From Amblyomma americanum (taxonomy: Eukaryota; Arthropoda; Arachnida; Ixodida; Ixodidae): a DNA stretch of 64,000 bases. Both the position numbers and the translations under genes were made by a program. Positions 1 through 9,580 of the stretch are shown here, one piece after another (position 1 is the first letter of the stretch; each line of letters opens with the position of its first letter). The stretch covers positions 57,345,368 through 57,409,367 of the forward strand of contig NC_135505.1 in the NCBI RefSeq assembly GCF_052857255.1. Direction: 5' to 3'. Under the pieces are notes generated by a model, which was not told the DNA's origin, made no database searches, and saw nothing but the letters and a program-made list of their open reading frames with translations.

Positions 1-556
1 GTAAGCGTCAACCGGCAACATAGCATCCAACGGAGTGGTCACTTGCCGACCGAAGACAAGCTGAAAGGGGGTCAGTCGGGGTGTCTCCTGCAGGGCGGTG
101 TTGTAAGCAAACGTTGCGTACGGAAGAATGGTATCCCAAGTTCGATGCTCGACGTCAAAATACATAGTAAAGCATGTCGGCTAGAGTGCGGTTGAGTAGC
201 TCTACCAATCCGTGTGCCTGTGGGTGATAGGCCGTATCACGTCGATGGCTGGTGTGCGTAAGAGTCATCACGGACTGGGTTAAGCGGGCAGTGAAAGCAG
301 TTCCCCGGTCAGTAACAACAACGGCGGGGGCTCCATGACGCAGGACAATGTTGTGTACGAAGAACTGCGCCACTTCAGCAGCAGTGCCTTTGACAAGAGA
401 CGTGGTCTCAGCGTACCGTGTCAGGTAGTCGGTGGCAACGACGATCCAACGCTTTTCAGATGAAGACTTCGGAAAAGGGCCAAGGAGGTCCATGCCCACT
501 TGGTGAAAAGGGGTCTTCGGTGGTTCGACGGGGTGAAGAAATCCAGCTGGTTTCAA
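1..556 (-). pseudogene. Integrase core remnant of outer gypsy element
   Basis: Reads as the catalytic core of a retroviral-type integrase. The first Asp lies in GMDLLGPFP, the second in VVTDRGTAF, and the Glu region in HGLVELLNRT, where the usual N-G-x-x-E-R has changed. The frame breaks near 165 and similarity continues in another frame to base 1 (an FAYNTALQET-like stretch). In the live family this enzyme joins element DNA to the chromosome. Truncated by the window edge. Confidence 0.88.
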
Positions 557-566
557 CGGAGGAGAC

Positions 567-1076
567 TTACGTCATTGGCAGTCGCGGCATTTTTTTTACA
601 TAGACCGGCACTGATGGGAGTAACCTGGGCCAATAATACTTCTTAATGCGCGCTAGTGTACGAGTCACTCCGAGATGGCCGGCGGAGGGCGCATCATGAC
701 AGGCACTCAAAATCTCTGGCCGCAGCTGTGATGGCACGACAAGCAGGAATGCTTCTCTGTTGCTGGAAAAGTTGCGCTTGCAGAGAACACTAGATTGTAA
801 AGTGAAGGTGTGGAGCCCGCGACGAAAAACATGCGGGATGCGAGCGTCGACGCCTTCGAGGTAATCGATGAGCGGCGCGAACTCCGAGTCCGCCCGCTGA
901 AGCTTCGCCGTTTGGGTGGTACTAATAGCGCACAGGAAAGGAAAATCATCGGCGGGTTCCTCGGGACCGATTGTGATAGGCGCAGGCGACAAACAATCCG
1001 CATCCTGATGCTTACAGCCCGACTTGTAGACGACTCTTAAGTTGCATTCTTGCAAGCGTAAGCTCCATCTAGCCAA
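567..1076 (-). pseudogene. RNase H tail and integrase zinc-binding remnant (outer element)
   Basis: Begins with the end of RNase H (RWSLRLQECN, then the linker with DADCLSPAP) and runs into an integrase N-terminal H2C2 zinc finger: a His pair around HDAPSAGHLG, with the Cys pair degraded at the end (one Cys of the pair missing). The reading frame is lost before the catalytic core at 556. Confidence 0.82.
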
Positions 1077-1128
1077 GCTTCCTGAGGGGTCTTCAGCTCG
1101 TCAGCCAGCTCGTCAGAGGGCTCGTCAG

Positions 1129-1779
1129 TCAGCATAAGGAGTGGTGGTCGCTTACAGCACGGAAGGGTCGATCATGGAGGTACGGCCGGAACTTGCTGAT
1201 GGCCCATATCACTGCAAGGCACTCTTTCTCCGTCGTAGAATAATTGGTCTCGGCGCGCGTAAGTGTTCGGCTGGCATAAGTGATGACCCGTTCTGCACCG
1301 TCTTGCCACTGGATCAGTACCGCACCAAGGCCGCCACTGCTGACAGCGTGTGGATGTGCGTGGCAGCGTGTTCCTCGAAATGGGCGAGTATCGGAGTACG
1401 TTGTAGACGGTTGCGAAGCTCGACAAATGCAGCCTCTTGGTGGCTTCCCCACACGAAGGGCGTGTCGTCTCGAGTCAGTGAGTTTAACTGTTTGGCGATT
1501 CGCGAGAATTCTTGAAGGGCCAATAATACGAGCACAGACCCAAAAACCGGCGAACGGCCTTCTTGTCACTAGGGCGTGGAAAACCTGAGACGGCAGCGGT
1601 CTAGTCAGGGTCCGGCCGAACACCTTGTGCGCTGACAACGTGACCAGGAAAGCGAAGTTCTTCAAAGGCACAATTGCATTTCTCGGCTTTGATGGTGAGT
1701 TGTGCGGATTTGAGTGCTTGTAGCACAATGCGCAACTGCTCCAAGTGTTGGCCAAACGGGGTCGAAAATATAACGACAT
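1129..1779 (-). pseudogene. RT thumb / RNase H remnant (outer element)
   Basis: The end of this frame has RNase H features: [31 protein letters not shown] and [19 protein letters not shown]. The earlier part reads correctly only by switching frames: an overlapping frame (1314-1535) carries the [11 protein letters not shown] stretch. At least two frameshifts lie between RT and RNase H. Confidence 0.82.
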
Positions 1780-2176
1780 CGTCCAGGTACATCAGGCAGG
1801 ACTGCCACCTCAAGCCGGAGAGAACGGTGTCGATCATGCGTTGGAACGTGGCCGGTGCTGAGCACAGACCAAATAGGAGCACCTTAAACTCATAGAGGCT
1901 GTCGGGTGTCACGAAAGCTGTCTTCTCCCTGTCTCTTTCGTCCACTTCGATCTGCCAGTACCCACTTTTAAGATCTAAAGACGAGAAGTATCGGGCTTCC
2001 CGCAATCGGCCGAGCGCGTCGTCTATCCTGGGCAGTGGGTAAACGTCGTTTTTGGTCACGTTATTAAGCTTTAGATAGTCAACACAGAAACGCAGAGTGT
2101 CGTCATTTTTTTTTACAAGAACCACAGGTGATGCCCATGGGCTGTTGGACGGCTGAATCACATCGTCCCCAAGCAT
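1601..2176 (-). pseudogene. Reverse transcriptase core of outer element
   Basis: Palm and finger motifs of a Ty3/gypsy RT read in order: [52 protein letters not shown], then the catalytic MYLDD box (YLDD at 1778-1789). The core is open, but an in-frame TAA at 2186-2188 separates it from the protease part and a frameshift follows. It is therefore part of a broken pol. Confidence 0.9.
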
Positions 2177-2185
2177 TTCGGCAAC

Positions 2186-2959
2186 TTAATTTTGAATGGC
2201 TTCTCGCTCCATCGGCGAAACACGGTAGGGGCGCTGGGAGACGTGTCGCGCAGTCGCATCAGTGATGATACGGTGCTTGGCGAGCGGAGTGCGGCCGTCC
2301 TTCGAACACGCAGCGAAACAGTCCGCAAAGTGTGCCAAGAGGACCGACAGAAGATCCTTCTGAACAGATGGCAATGCCGGATTTATTTTGACTGACTGAA
2401 GAGCGTGGTGTGGGCCAGCATTCTCTGGAGTGGGTCCTCCCACGGGAAACAAACCTGAGACCTCAGCAACGTCGTGAAGGAAGGCAATAGCCGTGCCTGT
2501 GACGAGGTGCTGATATTCGTTGGAAAAGTTGGTCAGGAGGACGTTGGTGCAGCTGTCACGTAGTTGGACGAGACCTCGGGCAACAAGGCCCCGCTCAAGC
2601 AGCAGTGGAGTATGGCCATCTGCCAGGCCCTCGTAGTCGTGGAATAGGTCGTTCCGCACGAGCACCAGGACACCGCACCGCGGCGGCACCGTGACGTCAT
2701 TCTGGACAATGCGCAGAGCGTTGCTGAAAGAATCTCGGGAGTCGAAGCGGGCCACGGCCTGTTTGGTCGAGATCGTGACACGTGCGTCCGTAAAGTCAAT
2801 CACAGCACCATTTGCCTGCAGAGAGTCGATCCCCAGAATCAAGTCTCTTGAACACTCAGAGAGCACGACAAATTCACCAACGTACGTGAAACCACAAACT
2901 CCAACCCTAGCCGTGCACTTGCCAACAGGGGAAGTTAAGTGACCACCAGCGGTGCGCAC
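2186..2959 (-). pseudogene. Protease-to-RT linker region of outer element
   Basis: In frame with the RT core but ended by TAA. Shows the aspartic-protease C-terminal part (RTAGGHLTSPVGKCTARV, then RDLILGIDSL) and the linker ending with the RT entry KHRIITDATARHVSQRPYR. The same stretches occur in the pol at 45261-48971, which supports the assignment. The catalytic Asp-Thr-Gly itself is not in this open stretch. Confidence 0.82.
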
Positions 2960-3320
2960 GGGTGTCCCCGTCCACGGTGTCAGAAACTTTTAAGGTCTCC
3001 AGCAAAGGCGCGGCTCATAACGGAATAATCAGCACCGGTGTCGCGCAGCGCGGTAACCTCAGTGTCATCAATTGTCATCCGCAAATCGGATGCAGCGTAT
3101 CGGGTACTATCGCTGCCTCTCTTTGTCCAGGTATCGTCGGCTCGATGGCTCCGCGATGCAGGATCTTGACACAGCTCGACGTCAGTGGCCTTGCCTGCAG
3201 AGGTCGCTGGTGTTAGTTTTCCCGACGAGGACTGGGCGAGCGACGGCCAGCGGAACTACTCTGGCGGCCGGGGCTGGACGCACGATAGCGGAGAGGCGAA
3301 GGCGAACGGGACTCGCGCCT

Positions 3321-4121
3321 TCAAGAGTAAACACGATTCTGGCACGCCCAGAGATGCTCCCCAATCTCAGGCGGTCGTTGCCCGTTCTGAGGACAAGGTG
3401 CGTCAGGACGGAAACCGCGAAGACCCACTTGACGGTACGGACAGGCTCGGTAGAGATGACCGGGCTCCACACAATGGTAGCACAGAGGCCTACGGTCCAG
3501 TGTACGCCACAAATTTGACTTCCGAGGACGTGGCTGAGCTGTAGCAGGGGCAGTTGCATAATATGGGGTGATGCTACTGACAGAAGACGTCGAGGGAACA
3601 GCGGAGCCAGGTGCGGTTGCGTGACATGTGCCAATGCTGCTCATGGCAGGTGTCGGAGTAGCGGGACCGTAGCCAGCCAAGCGACGTGCAACGGATGCAT
3701 ATGTGGGTTGGGCATCGAAATGGGGCGGCGCTTTGGGAACAGGAGGCGCCGGCGCAACCTGCCGCACTTCGTCCCTGACGACTTCTGTCAGCGCTGCCAG
3801 GGGCCCAGGCGCAACCTGGGGCAGACGGAACCGTTGCAGTTCTTCCCGGACAACTGACCGAATCAGTTCTAGCAATGTGTCTGTACTGCCGCCTAGGCAC
3901 TACGAAAAGGTTTCGGGCACAATGCTGATGTCCCGATTGTACTGGTGGGCCCGTTGTTGGAGCGTCGTCTCCATGGTTGTCGCTTCGGTGAGAAATTCCA
4001 CTACAGTGCGGGTTGGGCTGCGTACGAGGCCTGCGAAGAGCTCCTGCTTAACCCCTCGCATCAGATGGCGAAGCTTCTCCTCAGTCATGTTGGGATCGGC
4101 ACGCTTGAATAGACGGGCCAT
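3321..4121 (-). pseudogene. gag 3' portion of outer element
   Basis: Two frames make up the rest of gag. 3900-4121 (RLFKRADPNMTEEKLRHLMR) matches the gag core of the element at 43918. 3321-3875 ends with one CCHC zinc knuckle (CYHCVEPGHLYRAC), normally used to bind element RNA. A TAA just upstream of the first stretch and a frameshift near 3890 break it. Confidence 0.85.
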
Positions 4122-4164
4122 GTCTTAGATGTATGTACATGCGCACACTTTCATTCGTGCGCTG

Positions 4165-4169
4165 GTTTC
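4165..4169. repeat. Target-site duplication, left copy (GTTTC)
   Basis: GTTTC directly precedes the inner LTR (TGTCAG...). The same five bases follow the other LTR at 8645-8649. Five bases fits Ty3/gypsy integration and marks exactly where the inner element entered the outer gag. Confidence 0.93.
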
Positions 4170-4327
4170 TGTCAGACACGCATCGTAGGGCGGTGATAAA
4201 GGGAACTCCCCGTTTATTCCGATGAAGTGCAATATATACAGAAGCGCTAGTTACATGACTTTTGTGATAAGTGCGGGATGACAGCCAAAGAAGTGTGCTC
4301 GTGTTTTATCTGCAGGGTGACGTCACA
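4170..4327 (-). repeat. 3' LTR of inner element (158 bp)
   Basis: Read on the plus strand it starts TGTCAGACAC and ends GACGTCACA. It is identical to 8487-8644 except for three substitutions (position 2, one T/C near the middle, one G/C near the end). Confidence 0.95.
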
Positions 4328-4342
4328 TCTTTCCCTTTTTGC
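4328..4342 (-). other. Polypurine tract of inner element
   Basis: On the minus strand the bases just before the 3' LTR read GCAAAAAGGGAAAGA. An uninterrupted purine run here is the expected primer site for plus-strand DNA synthesis. Confidence 0.75.
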
Positions 4343-4539
4343 AAGCTAAGTACATTCACAATAACTCAACAACACAGTTCATAGTTAATCATTAACTCCA
4401 AGTTGTTTCGGCGTCTTGATTATGCGACCGCAGCGGGTGGTTCTCCGATGTCCGGTGGTTTCGCTGGCGTGACCGGCATACCTCACTGGCGTTGTAGCCG
4501 GTAATTTGGCGGGCAGTTCGGGAACTTGTGGCTTCGGTG

Positions 4540-4884
4540 TTACGTCGATCTCTTCTTGATGGTGATCCCGTTGAACCGCCTATGGAACACTGTCATCGTC
4601 TCCCGTCTCTGGCAGTAGGAGGAGATGGCGTCTGTTCCGGCGACAACAAGATACACGGCGCGTTTTATTTCAAATAAGTCCACGCCGACTTTTTGCCATG
4701 GTAGCTCTGTCGTTTCCGAGGGAATCATTGGTTCCGCGAACTGAACACGTTCACTTGCACACACATGGCAATCAGCTACAGCTTTTGCTATCTCTTTGCT
4801 GAGCCCCGGCCACCAAACAGATTCCTTTGCTTTTTCTCTGCAGCGAACGATACCTTGGTGCCCTTCGTGTATTCGTTCGATCAT
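4540..4884 (-). pseudogene. Integrase zinc-binding region, core deleted (inner element)
   Basis: Contains the H2C2 finger (HEGHQGIVRCREKAK ... VADCHVCASER) and the first strand of the catalytic core (PWQKVGVDLFE, with the first catalytic Asp). After about residue 95 the sequence loses integrase similarity and stops. Only about 210 bp remain before the purine tract, so most of the DDE core is missing. Confidence 0.85.
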
Positions 4885-4899
4885 TTCCTTCCGCAGACT

Positions 4900-5364
4900 T
4901 CACGGAACAATAATGCGAACCTCTTTCAGCAACATGTTCTTGCAAACTGAAATGTTAGCACGGACGGGCCAAAATTGCCTCAAAACGTCTGGGAGCCTTT
5001 CTTTTCTTGGCCACCCGTGGTGGCAGGCTTTCAGCAATGACAAGCATTCCTGGTCTTTTTGTTGCTCAGCTCGTATGAGATTAAGCATGCTTTCTGTAGC
5101 CGGTAGGCCCTGAACGATTCCATCGACGAAAGCAGATACGTCTGAATCTGTCAAGGCGCCTAGAGTATGGTTAGTAGCGTTCGCTCGTACTCTTGATAAG
5201 GTGTCGGCTGTCGCAATGCTTTTGCCGGGAACGTGCGTTAGTGTGGAGCAGTACCTCATCAAGCGCATTCTGAATCTTTGGATTCGAGGCTGCATAGCGT
5301 CCAGAGGATCACGACCGAGCAACGGAAGTAGAGGCTTGTGATCTGTTTCGAACAAAAATTTCAT
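4900..5364 (-). pseudogene. RNase H second half and linker (inner element)
   Basis: Starts FLFETDHKPLLPLLGRDPLD and continues through VPGKSIATADTLSR, the typical end of RNase H before integrase. A one-base frameshift separates it from the YSQIEKEALALTW stretch encoded just upstream (5385-5435). That stretch was in turn separated from the rest of RNase H by the insertion at 5436-6071. Confidence 0.87.
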
Positions 5365-5435
5365 CTCTTAAAAATTCGTCGAATCGTTCAGCTGCCCACG
5401 TCAGAGCTAACGCCTCCTTCTCTATTTGAGAATAT

Positions 5436-6071
5436 TTTATGCGAAGCATATTAACGTAGGTTTCGGGCCTTCGCGCGACGCCCGGCGGTGGCCACCATTG
5501 ACCCTAAAGTGGGGTCACGTGACATGACGTCACGTGATGACGGAACACAGGCTGCAGATGGGGCCTCATATCGCGCCGTCGGTCGCCTCCCGGCGGTGGC
5601 CACCATTGACCCTGAAGTGAGATCACATGATGTGACTTCACGTGATGACGTCACACCGGCTGCAGATGGGGCCTCATATCGCGCCGTCGGACGTCGCCCG
5701 GCGGAGGCCTCCACGCTTCGGTTCGCGCCGTCGCGCGCGACGCGGCGGCGGCGCCACCATCGCTGCATCACGTGATATGTGACGTCACGCCAGGGATGAA
5801 GCGGCGCGCGCCCGCCGTCGCGTCAGTCTCTGTGCCCTCAACCGCGCCAGCGTCTTTGCGCCGGGCGTGTATGCGGTCAAGATGCCTCCAAAGTAACGTG
5901 CAAACCAAGAGTCATGCATTTACGGACCATAAGAGTGTGTTTGTCGGGCTGCAAAGAATAAAGTACGACGATTAACCTAAAACCACGTCTCCGTTACTTA
6001 GCCCCATCCACACTGAGGCAGCTGCTTAACATGCTTCGCATCCACTGGGCTTAACCTTGATAAGCCTCCAA
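5436..6071. mobile_element. Insertion splitting RNase H, with inverted ends (MITE-like)
   Basis: RNase H coding (TKTEQK) is lost at about 6072 and resumes (YSQIEKEALAL) at about 5437, so the ~0.63 kb between is an insertion. ATGCGAAGCAT at 5439-5449 recurs inverted at 6031-6041, with TTAA shared one base beyond, which suggests terminal inverted repeats. The right copy lies about 30 bp inside the coding junction, so the ends are not symmetric and the class is unclear. No coding is recognised. It is GC-rich and rich in CACGTG and TGACGTCA words. Confidence 0.6.
5481..5700. repeat. Tandem repeat, period 108 bp
   Basis: Units begin with CCCGGCGGTGGCCACC at 5481 and 5589, and a third start follows at 5697 before similarity decays. 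The spacing is exactly 108 both times. Each unit carries TCACGTGATGACG-type words and a conserved CTGCAGATGGGGCCTCATAT. Because 108 is a multiple of three, long repetitive frames appear on both strands; these are not believed to be proteins. Confidence 0.85.
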
Positions 6072-7322
6072 TTTTTTTGTTCCGTCTTTGTCGGCGATCT
6101 CGAGGCATAAGCAACCGGTCGTCGTTCCCCGGATGGATGGATCTGAAATAATACAGCGCCAAGACCATATGATGAAGCATCAGCCGAGACTATTGTCTCG
6201 TAGAGAGGGTGGTACATGGCGAGGCACCTGTCCGAGCTGATGGTTTCCTTGATTTTGCAAAACGCTTGTTCCTGTAGCGGTCCCCACGACCACTCATTGT
6301 CCTTGCACAGAAGGCTGCGTAGAGGCGCGCTCATAGACGCTGCATCTGGAAGAAACCTAGCAAGATGGTTCATCATTCCCAGAAGAGAGCGAACTTCCGT
6401 TACGTTCTGCGGCCTCGGAAATTCTGTGATGGCCCGCACTTTTTCAGGATGCGGCCGCACGCCACCAGCGCCAAAAATCATGCCAAGGAAGGATACTTCT
6501 TGCACTGAAAAACAGCATTTTTCTTTGTTCAGCGTCACTCCTTCCCGCTGTAGTCTTCCGAGCACCTTGTGTAAGCGAGAGTCGTGCTCTGACTTATTTG
6601 CGCCGAACAAAAGAATATCGTCCATGTAGTTCAAAACACCTAATCCTTCCAAGACTTGCGTGAACTTCCTCTGAAACTTCTGGTGCCGAGGTTATACCGA
6701 ACGGTAGTCTGCGATAGCAGTACCTGCCGTATGGTGTTATGAAAGTGGTGAGTGTTTGGCACGACTCCGCAAGTTGGATTTGGTAAAATCCTGAGCTTGC
6801 GTCTAGTTTCGAGAACACAGAGGCTTCCTGAAAGCTTCCCATGATCTGCTCTACGGTTGGCAATTGGAGGCGCTTTCTTCTTACGAAGTTATTTAGTTGA
6901 GTGAGGTCGACGCAAATCCTGACTGAGCCGGATGGCTTCAAAACCGGCACAATTGGCGCACACCATTCCGTCGGATCCCCGACCTTCCTAATCAGGCCTT
7001 CCCGCTCAAGGCTGTCAAGTTCCTCCTTAACCGCTTGCTTCATCGGGATAGGAATCCTGCGCGGGGTTGACACTGCGTAGGGGATTGCATTTTCTGCCAA
7101 CCGTACCGTGTGCTCTCCTGCTATAGATCCGATTCCTTGAAATAGCCCTAGGTACTGTTTCGCGACCTCATCGGACGTTTCTAGTTCGTCTAAAAATCGA
7201 ACTACCCCAAGGGCATTTATTGCAGGTAGCCCTAGTAAAGGCATGTGCAAGATTTTACGACATACACTGTCTGCTCGCAGCGATTGTCCTTCCATGCGAT
7301 TTCGGCTTGAAACTTTCCGCAC
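6026..7322 (-). pseudogene. Reverse transcriptase and RNase H first half (inner element)
   Basis: Two frames joined by a frameshift near 6680. The first (7322-6594) has VRICVDLTQLN, KLDASSGFYQIQL and the PFGITSAP box. The second (6652-6026) begins with the catalytic YMDD (6617-6628), then FLGMIFGAGGVRPHPEK (RT thumb), and RNase H with SADASSYGLGAVL and YASRSPTKTEQK. It ends in the insertion at 6071. Another one-base shift near 7255 separates it from protease. The enzyme would copy element RNA into DNA in Gag particles. Confidence 0.9.
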
Positions 7323-7588
7323 GTGTCAATGCCTGCGTCACTTGGTCCCCTTAGATTTGCTGCTTTCTCAAGATAGCTTGGCATTCCAGGGAAATTTTCC
7401 CCCACGACCGTGACTTCTGCTCCAGTATCGGCTTTCATTTTTACTTCATGGCCGTTTATCTGTACCGTCACGAAGTGCGCAGACAACTTGCTTTGTCGCG
7501 GTGTAACTGTGCCGAGGAATTGGTGCTCGTTATTTGGGCAGTCGTTATCTGGGCAGCCAGGTGCCGTTACCCCGTCAAGTTTTCTTTC
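7232..7588 (-). pseudogene. Aspartic protease (inner element)
   Basis: Retropepsin-type protease with the active-site triad in KADTGAEVTVVG (DTGA at 7418-7429) after VTVQINGHEVKM. It lies in the same frame as gag, separated only by one TGA at 7589-7591, so it reads as the continuation of Gag. A frameshift near 7255 cuts it from RT. Confidence 0.87.
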
Positions 7589-8470
7589 TCAGTTTTTAAT
7601 TCGACAAGCCTTTTCGAAATGCCCTAGCTTCTGGCAGTAAAAGCATTTTTGCTGCTTCGCCGGGCAACTAGTTCGCGGGTGCATCGAACCTGCGCAATAA
7701 GTGCAGTTTTTTACAGAAGCGGTCTTCTTGCGACGCGGAAGTGTAGCATTCCATTCTCTCTTCTGTTCTGTTTTCTTGTTCTTTACCGCTGCAACATATG
7801 TTTCGGCGCTCGTACCTTCCCGCTGTTTCAAGTCTGCTTGCTGCTGCTTTATCGTTTCGCTTGTTCGGGCCCTTGCTAGTGCGGTGGCCAATGTTAGCTT
7901 AGGGTCCATTTGAAGCTCTTCCGACAGCGCTTCGTCTAGAAGGCCAACTACAAAGCGATCCCTTATTAAACGGTCCTTCATTATATCGAAGTCGCATCGC
8001 TCTGCTAACTTGTGGAGGTCGGTTGCAAATTCGTCTACAGTTTCCCCTGGCTGTTGACGACGTCTGTTAAAACGGGCGCTCTCATACACTGTGTTCTTCG
8101 TGTGAACAAAATAGGCTTCAAACTTTGCCTTTACGACCTTGAAAGTCTTCAGGTCTTCGTCTTTTACCGCTAACGAGCGAATAATCTCTCTTGCCTTCCG
8201 GCCCATTGTGTAAAGAAGGGTTCTTACTTGAATTTCTTCCGTTTTCTCGCTGAGACCGGATGCGAAGCTGTAGTCTTCGAATTCCTCAATCCAAGAGGGC
8301 CAGTCTGCTGCGTTGTGGAAATCAAATGGCTGCGGGGGCTTCATCCAACCCATTGTTGCTCGTTGCTGGACGCTCGTTGCTGCCGTGCCTTCCGTGAAGA
8401 CTTGCACCACTTGCAAGTCCGCTCTGTCGGACTGCATACGCCCCTGACGGTCTATTCCGGGAGCGGCCAT
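7589..8470 (-). CDS. gag: Gag (inner Ty3/gypsy element)
   Basis: An open frame of 293 residues. N-terminal capsid-like helices (residues about 45-210) include a PSWIEEFEDY region and FNRRRQQPGETVDEF. Two CX2CX4HX4C knuckles lie near the C-terminus (CTYCAGSMHPRTSC and CFYCQKLGHFEKAC). Gag would package element RNA. The start ATG (8470-8468) shares its first two bases with the end of the primer-binding site, leaving almost no leader between them. It ends at a TGA after which the protease continues in the same frame. Confidence 0.9.
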   Translation of the reverse strand: MAAPGIDRQGRMQSDRADLQVVQVFTEGTAATSVQQRATMGWMKPPQPFDFHNAADWPSWIEEFEDYSFASGLSEKTEEIQVRTLLYTMGRKAREIIRSLAVKDEDLKTFKVVKAKFEAYFVHTKNTVYESARFNRRRQQPGETVDEFATDLHKLAERCDFDIMKDRLIRDRFVVGLLDEALSEELQMDPKLTLATALARARTSETIKQQQADLKQREGTSAETYVAAVKNKKTEQKREWNATLPRRKKTASVKNCTYCAGSMHPRTSCPAKQQKCFYCQKLGHFEKACRIKN

Positions 8471-8486
8471 CCCACTTCTGACACCA
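8469..8486 (-). other. Primer-binding site, tRNA-Leu type
   Basis: Directly inside the 5' LTR the minus strand reads TGGTGTCAGAAGTGGGAT: TGG (CCA end) plus a sequence complementary to the 3' end of animal tRNA-Leu as I remember it. This is where minus-strand DNA synthesis starts. Its last bases overlap the gag start codon. Confidence 0.85.
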
Positions 8487-8644
8487 TTTCAGACACGCAT
8501 CGTAGGGCGGTGATAAAGGGAACTCCCCGTTTATTCCGATGAAGTGCAATATATACAGAAGCGCTAGTCACATGACTTTTGTGATAAGTGCGGGATGACA
8601 GCCAAAGAAGTGTGCTCGTGTTTTATCTGCAGGCTGACGTCACA
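8487..8644 (-). repeat. 5' LTR of inner element (158 bp)
   Basis: Partner of 4170-4327 with three differences in 158 bp. Its inner edge abuts the primer site; its outer edge ends GACGTCACA and is followed by the GTTTC target duplication at 8645-8649. The first plus-strand bases are TTTCAG instead of TGTCAG. Confidence 0.95.
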
Positions 8645-9010
8645 GTTTCGGGAGTGCAGAGCAGCTTCAGCCTTCTCCCGGCGGTCGGTGTTTTGGAATG
8701 TAGCCAGGAGATTCTGGCAGAACGTCTTCCAGGCGGGAAGGGTAGTCTCGTGGTTTTCAAACCACGTCCGCGCTGATTCTTCCAAAGCAAAATATACGTT
8801 GTGGAGCTTGCGCTCGTCGCGCCAGCCGTTTTAGCGGGTGAGCAGCTCGAAGGTCTTCAGCTAATCCTCAGCGTCTTCGAAAACGTTACCGTGAAAAGAT
8901 GGCGGTGTTCGCGGTGGGTGGCAAATGATCGGCGCCAGAAGCCGGGGGTCAGTGGCCATGGCAGTTGGACTCACCGGGCTAGGCTTTGTCGGCGCCGGGG
9001 ACCCGGTGTC
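8645..9010 (-). pseudogene. gag 5' portion of outer element
   Basis: Continues the outer gag on the far side of the nested element. An ATG at 8959 starts a frame leading to a PPSFHGNVFEDAED-like stretch and then SARTWFENHETTLPAWKTF, the same Gag core as at 43918-45270. Two in-frame nonsense codons interrupt it, one where relatives have Trp and one where they have Tyr. I could not find a 5' LTR or primer site beyond about 9010. Confidence 0.83.
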
Positions 9011-9494
9011 AGTGGCACGTATCACTACGTATCAATATAATATAAGCCGTGAGCCATCCGTTTGCTTTCTTCTCCGGAAGAGCATGTGCATTACTTCGAA
9101 AGCGTAATTTTCCAAAAGTCACTCTCAACATGTCCAGTTTAAAACACAGAATATATTGATGGCTCACCCGTATCGTAACACAAGCCTTCTATATAGCGTG
9201 GGTCGAACACTGTAACGCACATTTGAAATCGACCACGTGAAAATACCTTCATCATACGGGAAGCGGGAAGTTTTGATCGGTGATCGGTCAGATTCTAATC
9301 GGGCCTCAATGTGCCCCGATCTCGTTTGAGCCGCATTTAGGAATAGTTGACTGCCATCGGAGCATCGGAATCGAGCTGGCCGATTCCGTTCGAAACCTAC
9401 TATGTGTATTTTAGGTGTCATAGAGTGCTAGAAAACGAACTGCAAAAAAGAAAAGCCTAAAATATAAACCAAGAAGGTTGTTTTAAACTGCAGT
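9011..9494. other. Unassigned, no gene recognised
   Basis: Should hold the 5' end of the outer gypsy element, but no LTR pair can be seen. A minus frame at 9164-9421 (GFERNRPARFRCSDG...) has no recognised family and no splice context. Confidence 0.5.
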
Positions 9495-9580
9495 ACAACA
9501 AGGATAGGGTTAATTGGAGAGACATGGGAGAGGCCTTTGCCCTGCAGTGGGTGTAGTAAGGCTGATGATGATGATGATGA
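9495..9580 (+). mobile_element. 3' tail of an RTE-like LINE
   Basis: Encodes the C-terminal VNWRDMGEAFALQWV stretch, then a stop and a (TGA)n tail. The same ending, more diverged, closes the LINE remnant near 24930-24985. RTE-clade LINEs typically end their ORF with an N-W-R..GEA-type motif and carry a short tandem-repeat tail, which is the basis of the call. Confidence 0.6.

Larger units (their letters stand above)
1..4169 (-). mobile_element. Decayed Ty3/gypsy retrotransposon, 3' part (outer element)
   Basis: Minus-strand LTR retrotransposon. From high to low coordinate it shows the end of gag, protease, reverse transcriptase, RNase H and integrase, the Ty3/gypsy order. Integrase-like coding still runs at base 1, so its 3' LTR lies outside the window. 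Its gag is interrupted at 4169/8645 by a second element, flanked on both sides by GTTTC. Several frameshifts and nonsense codons show it is dead. Its proteins resemble those of the element at 43517-49454 over Gag, RT and integrase, so both belong to one broad lineage. Confidence 0.93.
4170..8644 (-). mobile_element. Nested Ty3/gypsy element, Mag-like (inner)
   Basis: A 4,475-bp minus-strand LTR element inserted in the outer gypsy gag. It has 158-bp LTRs (4170-4327 and 8487-8644) differing at three positions, a tRNA-Leu primer site, a purine tract and the order gag-protease-RT-RNase H-integrase. Gag carries two CCHC knuckles and the RT has YMDD. The Gag wording (a SARFNRR-like stretch, TVDEFATDLHKLAE, DRLIRDRFVVGL) resembles the Mag lineage. 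The integrase core is largely deleted and RNase H is split by an insertion, so it is defective although recent by LTR divergence. Confidence 0.95.

Noticed and set aside
5451..5775. Repetitive 36-residue protein frames on both strands
   Set aside because: They follow from a 108-bp DNA tandem repeat whose period is a multiple of three; both strands are open and no family is recognised.
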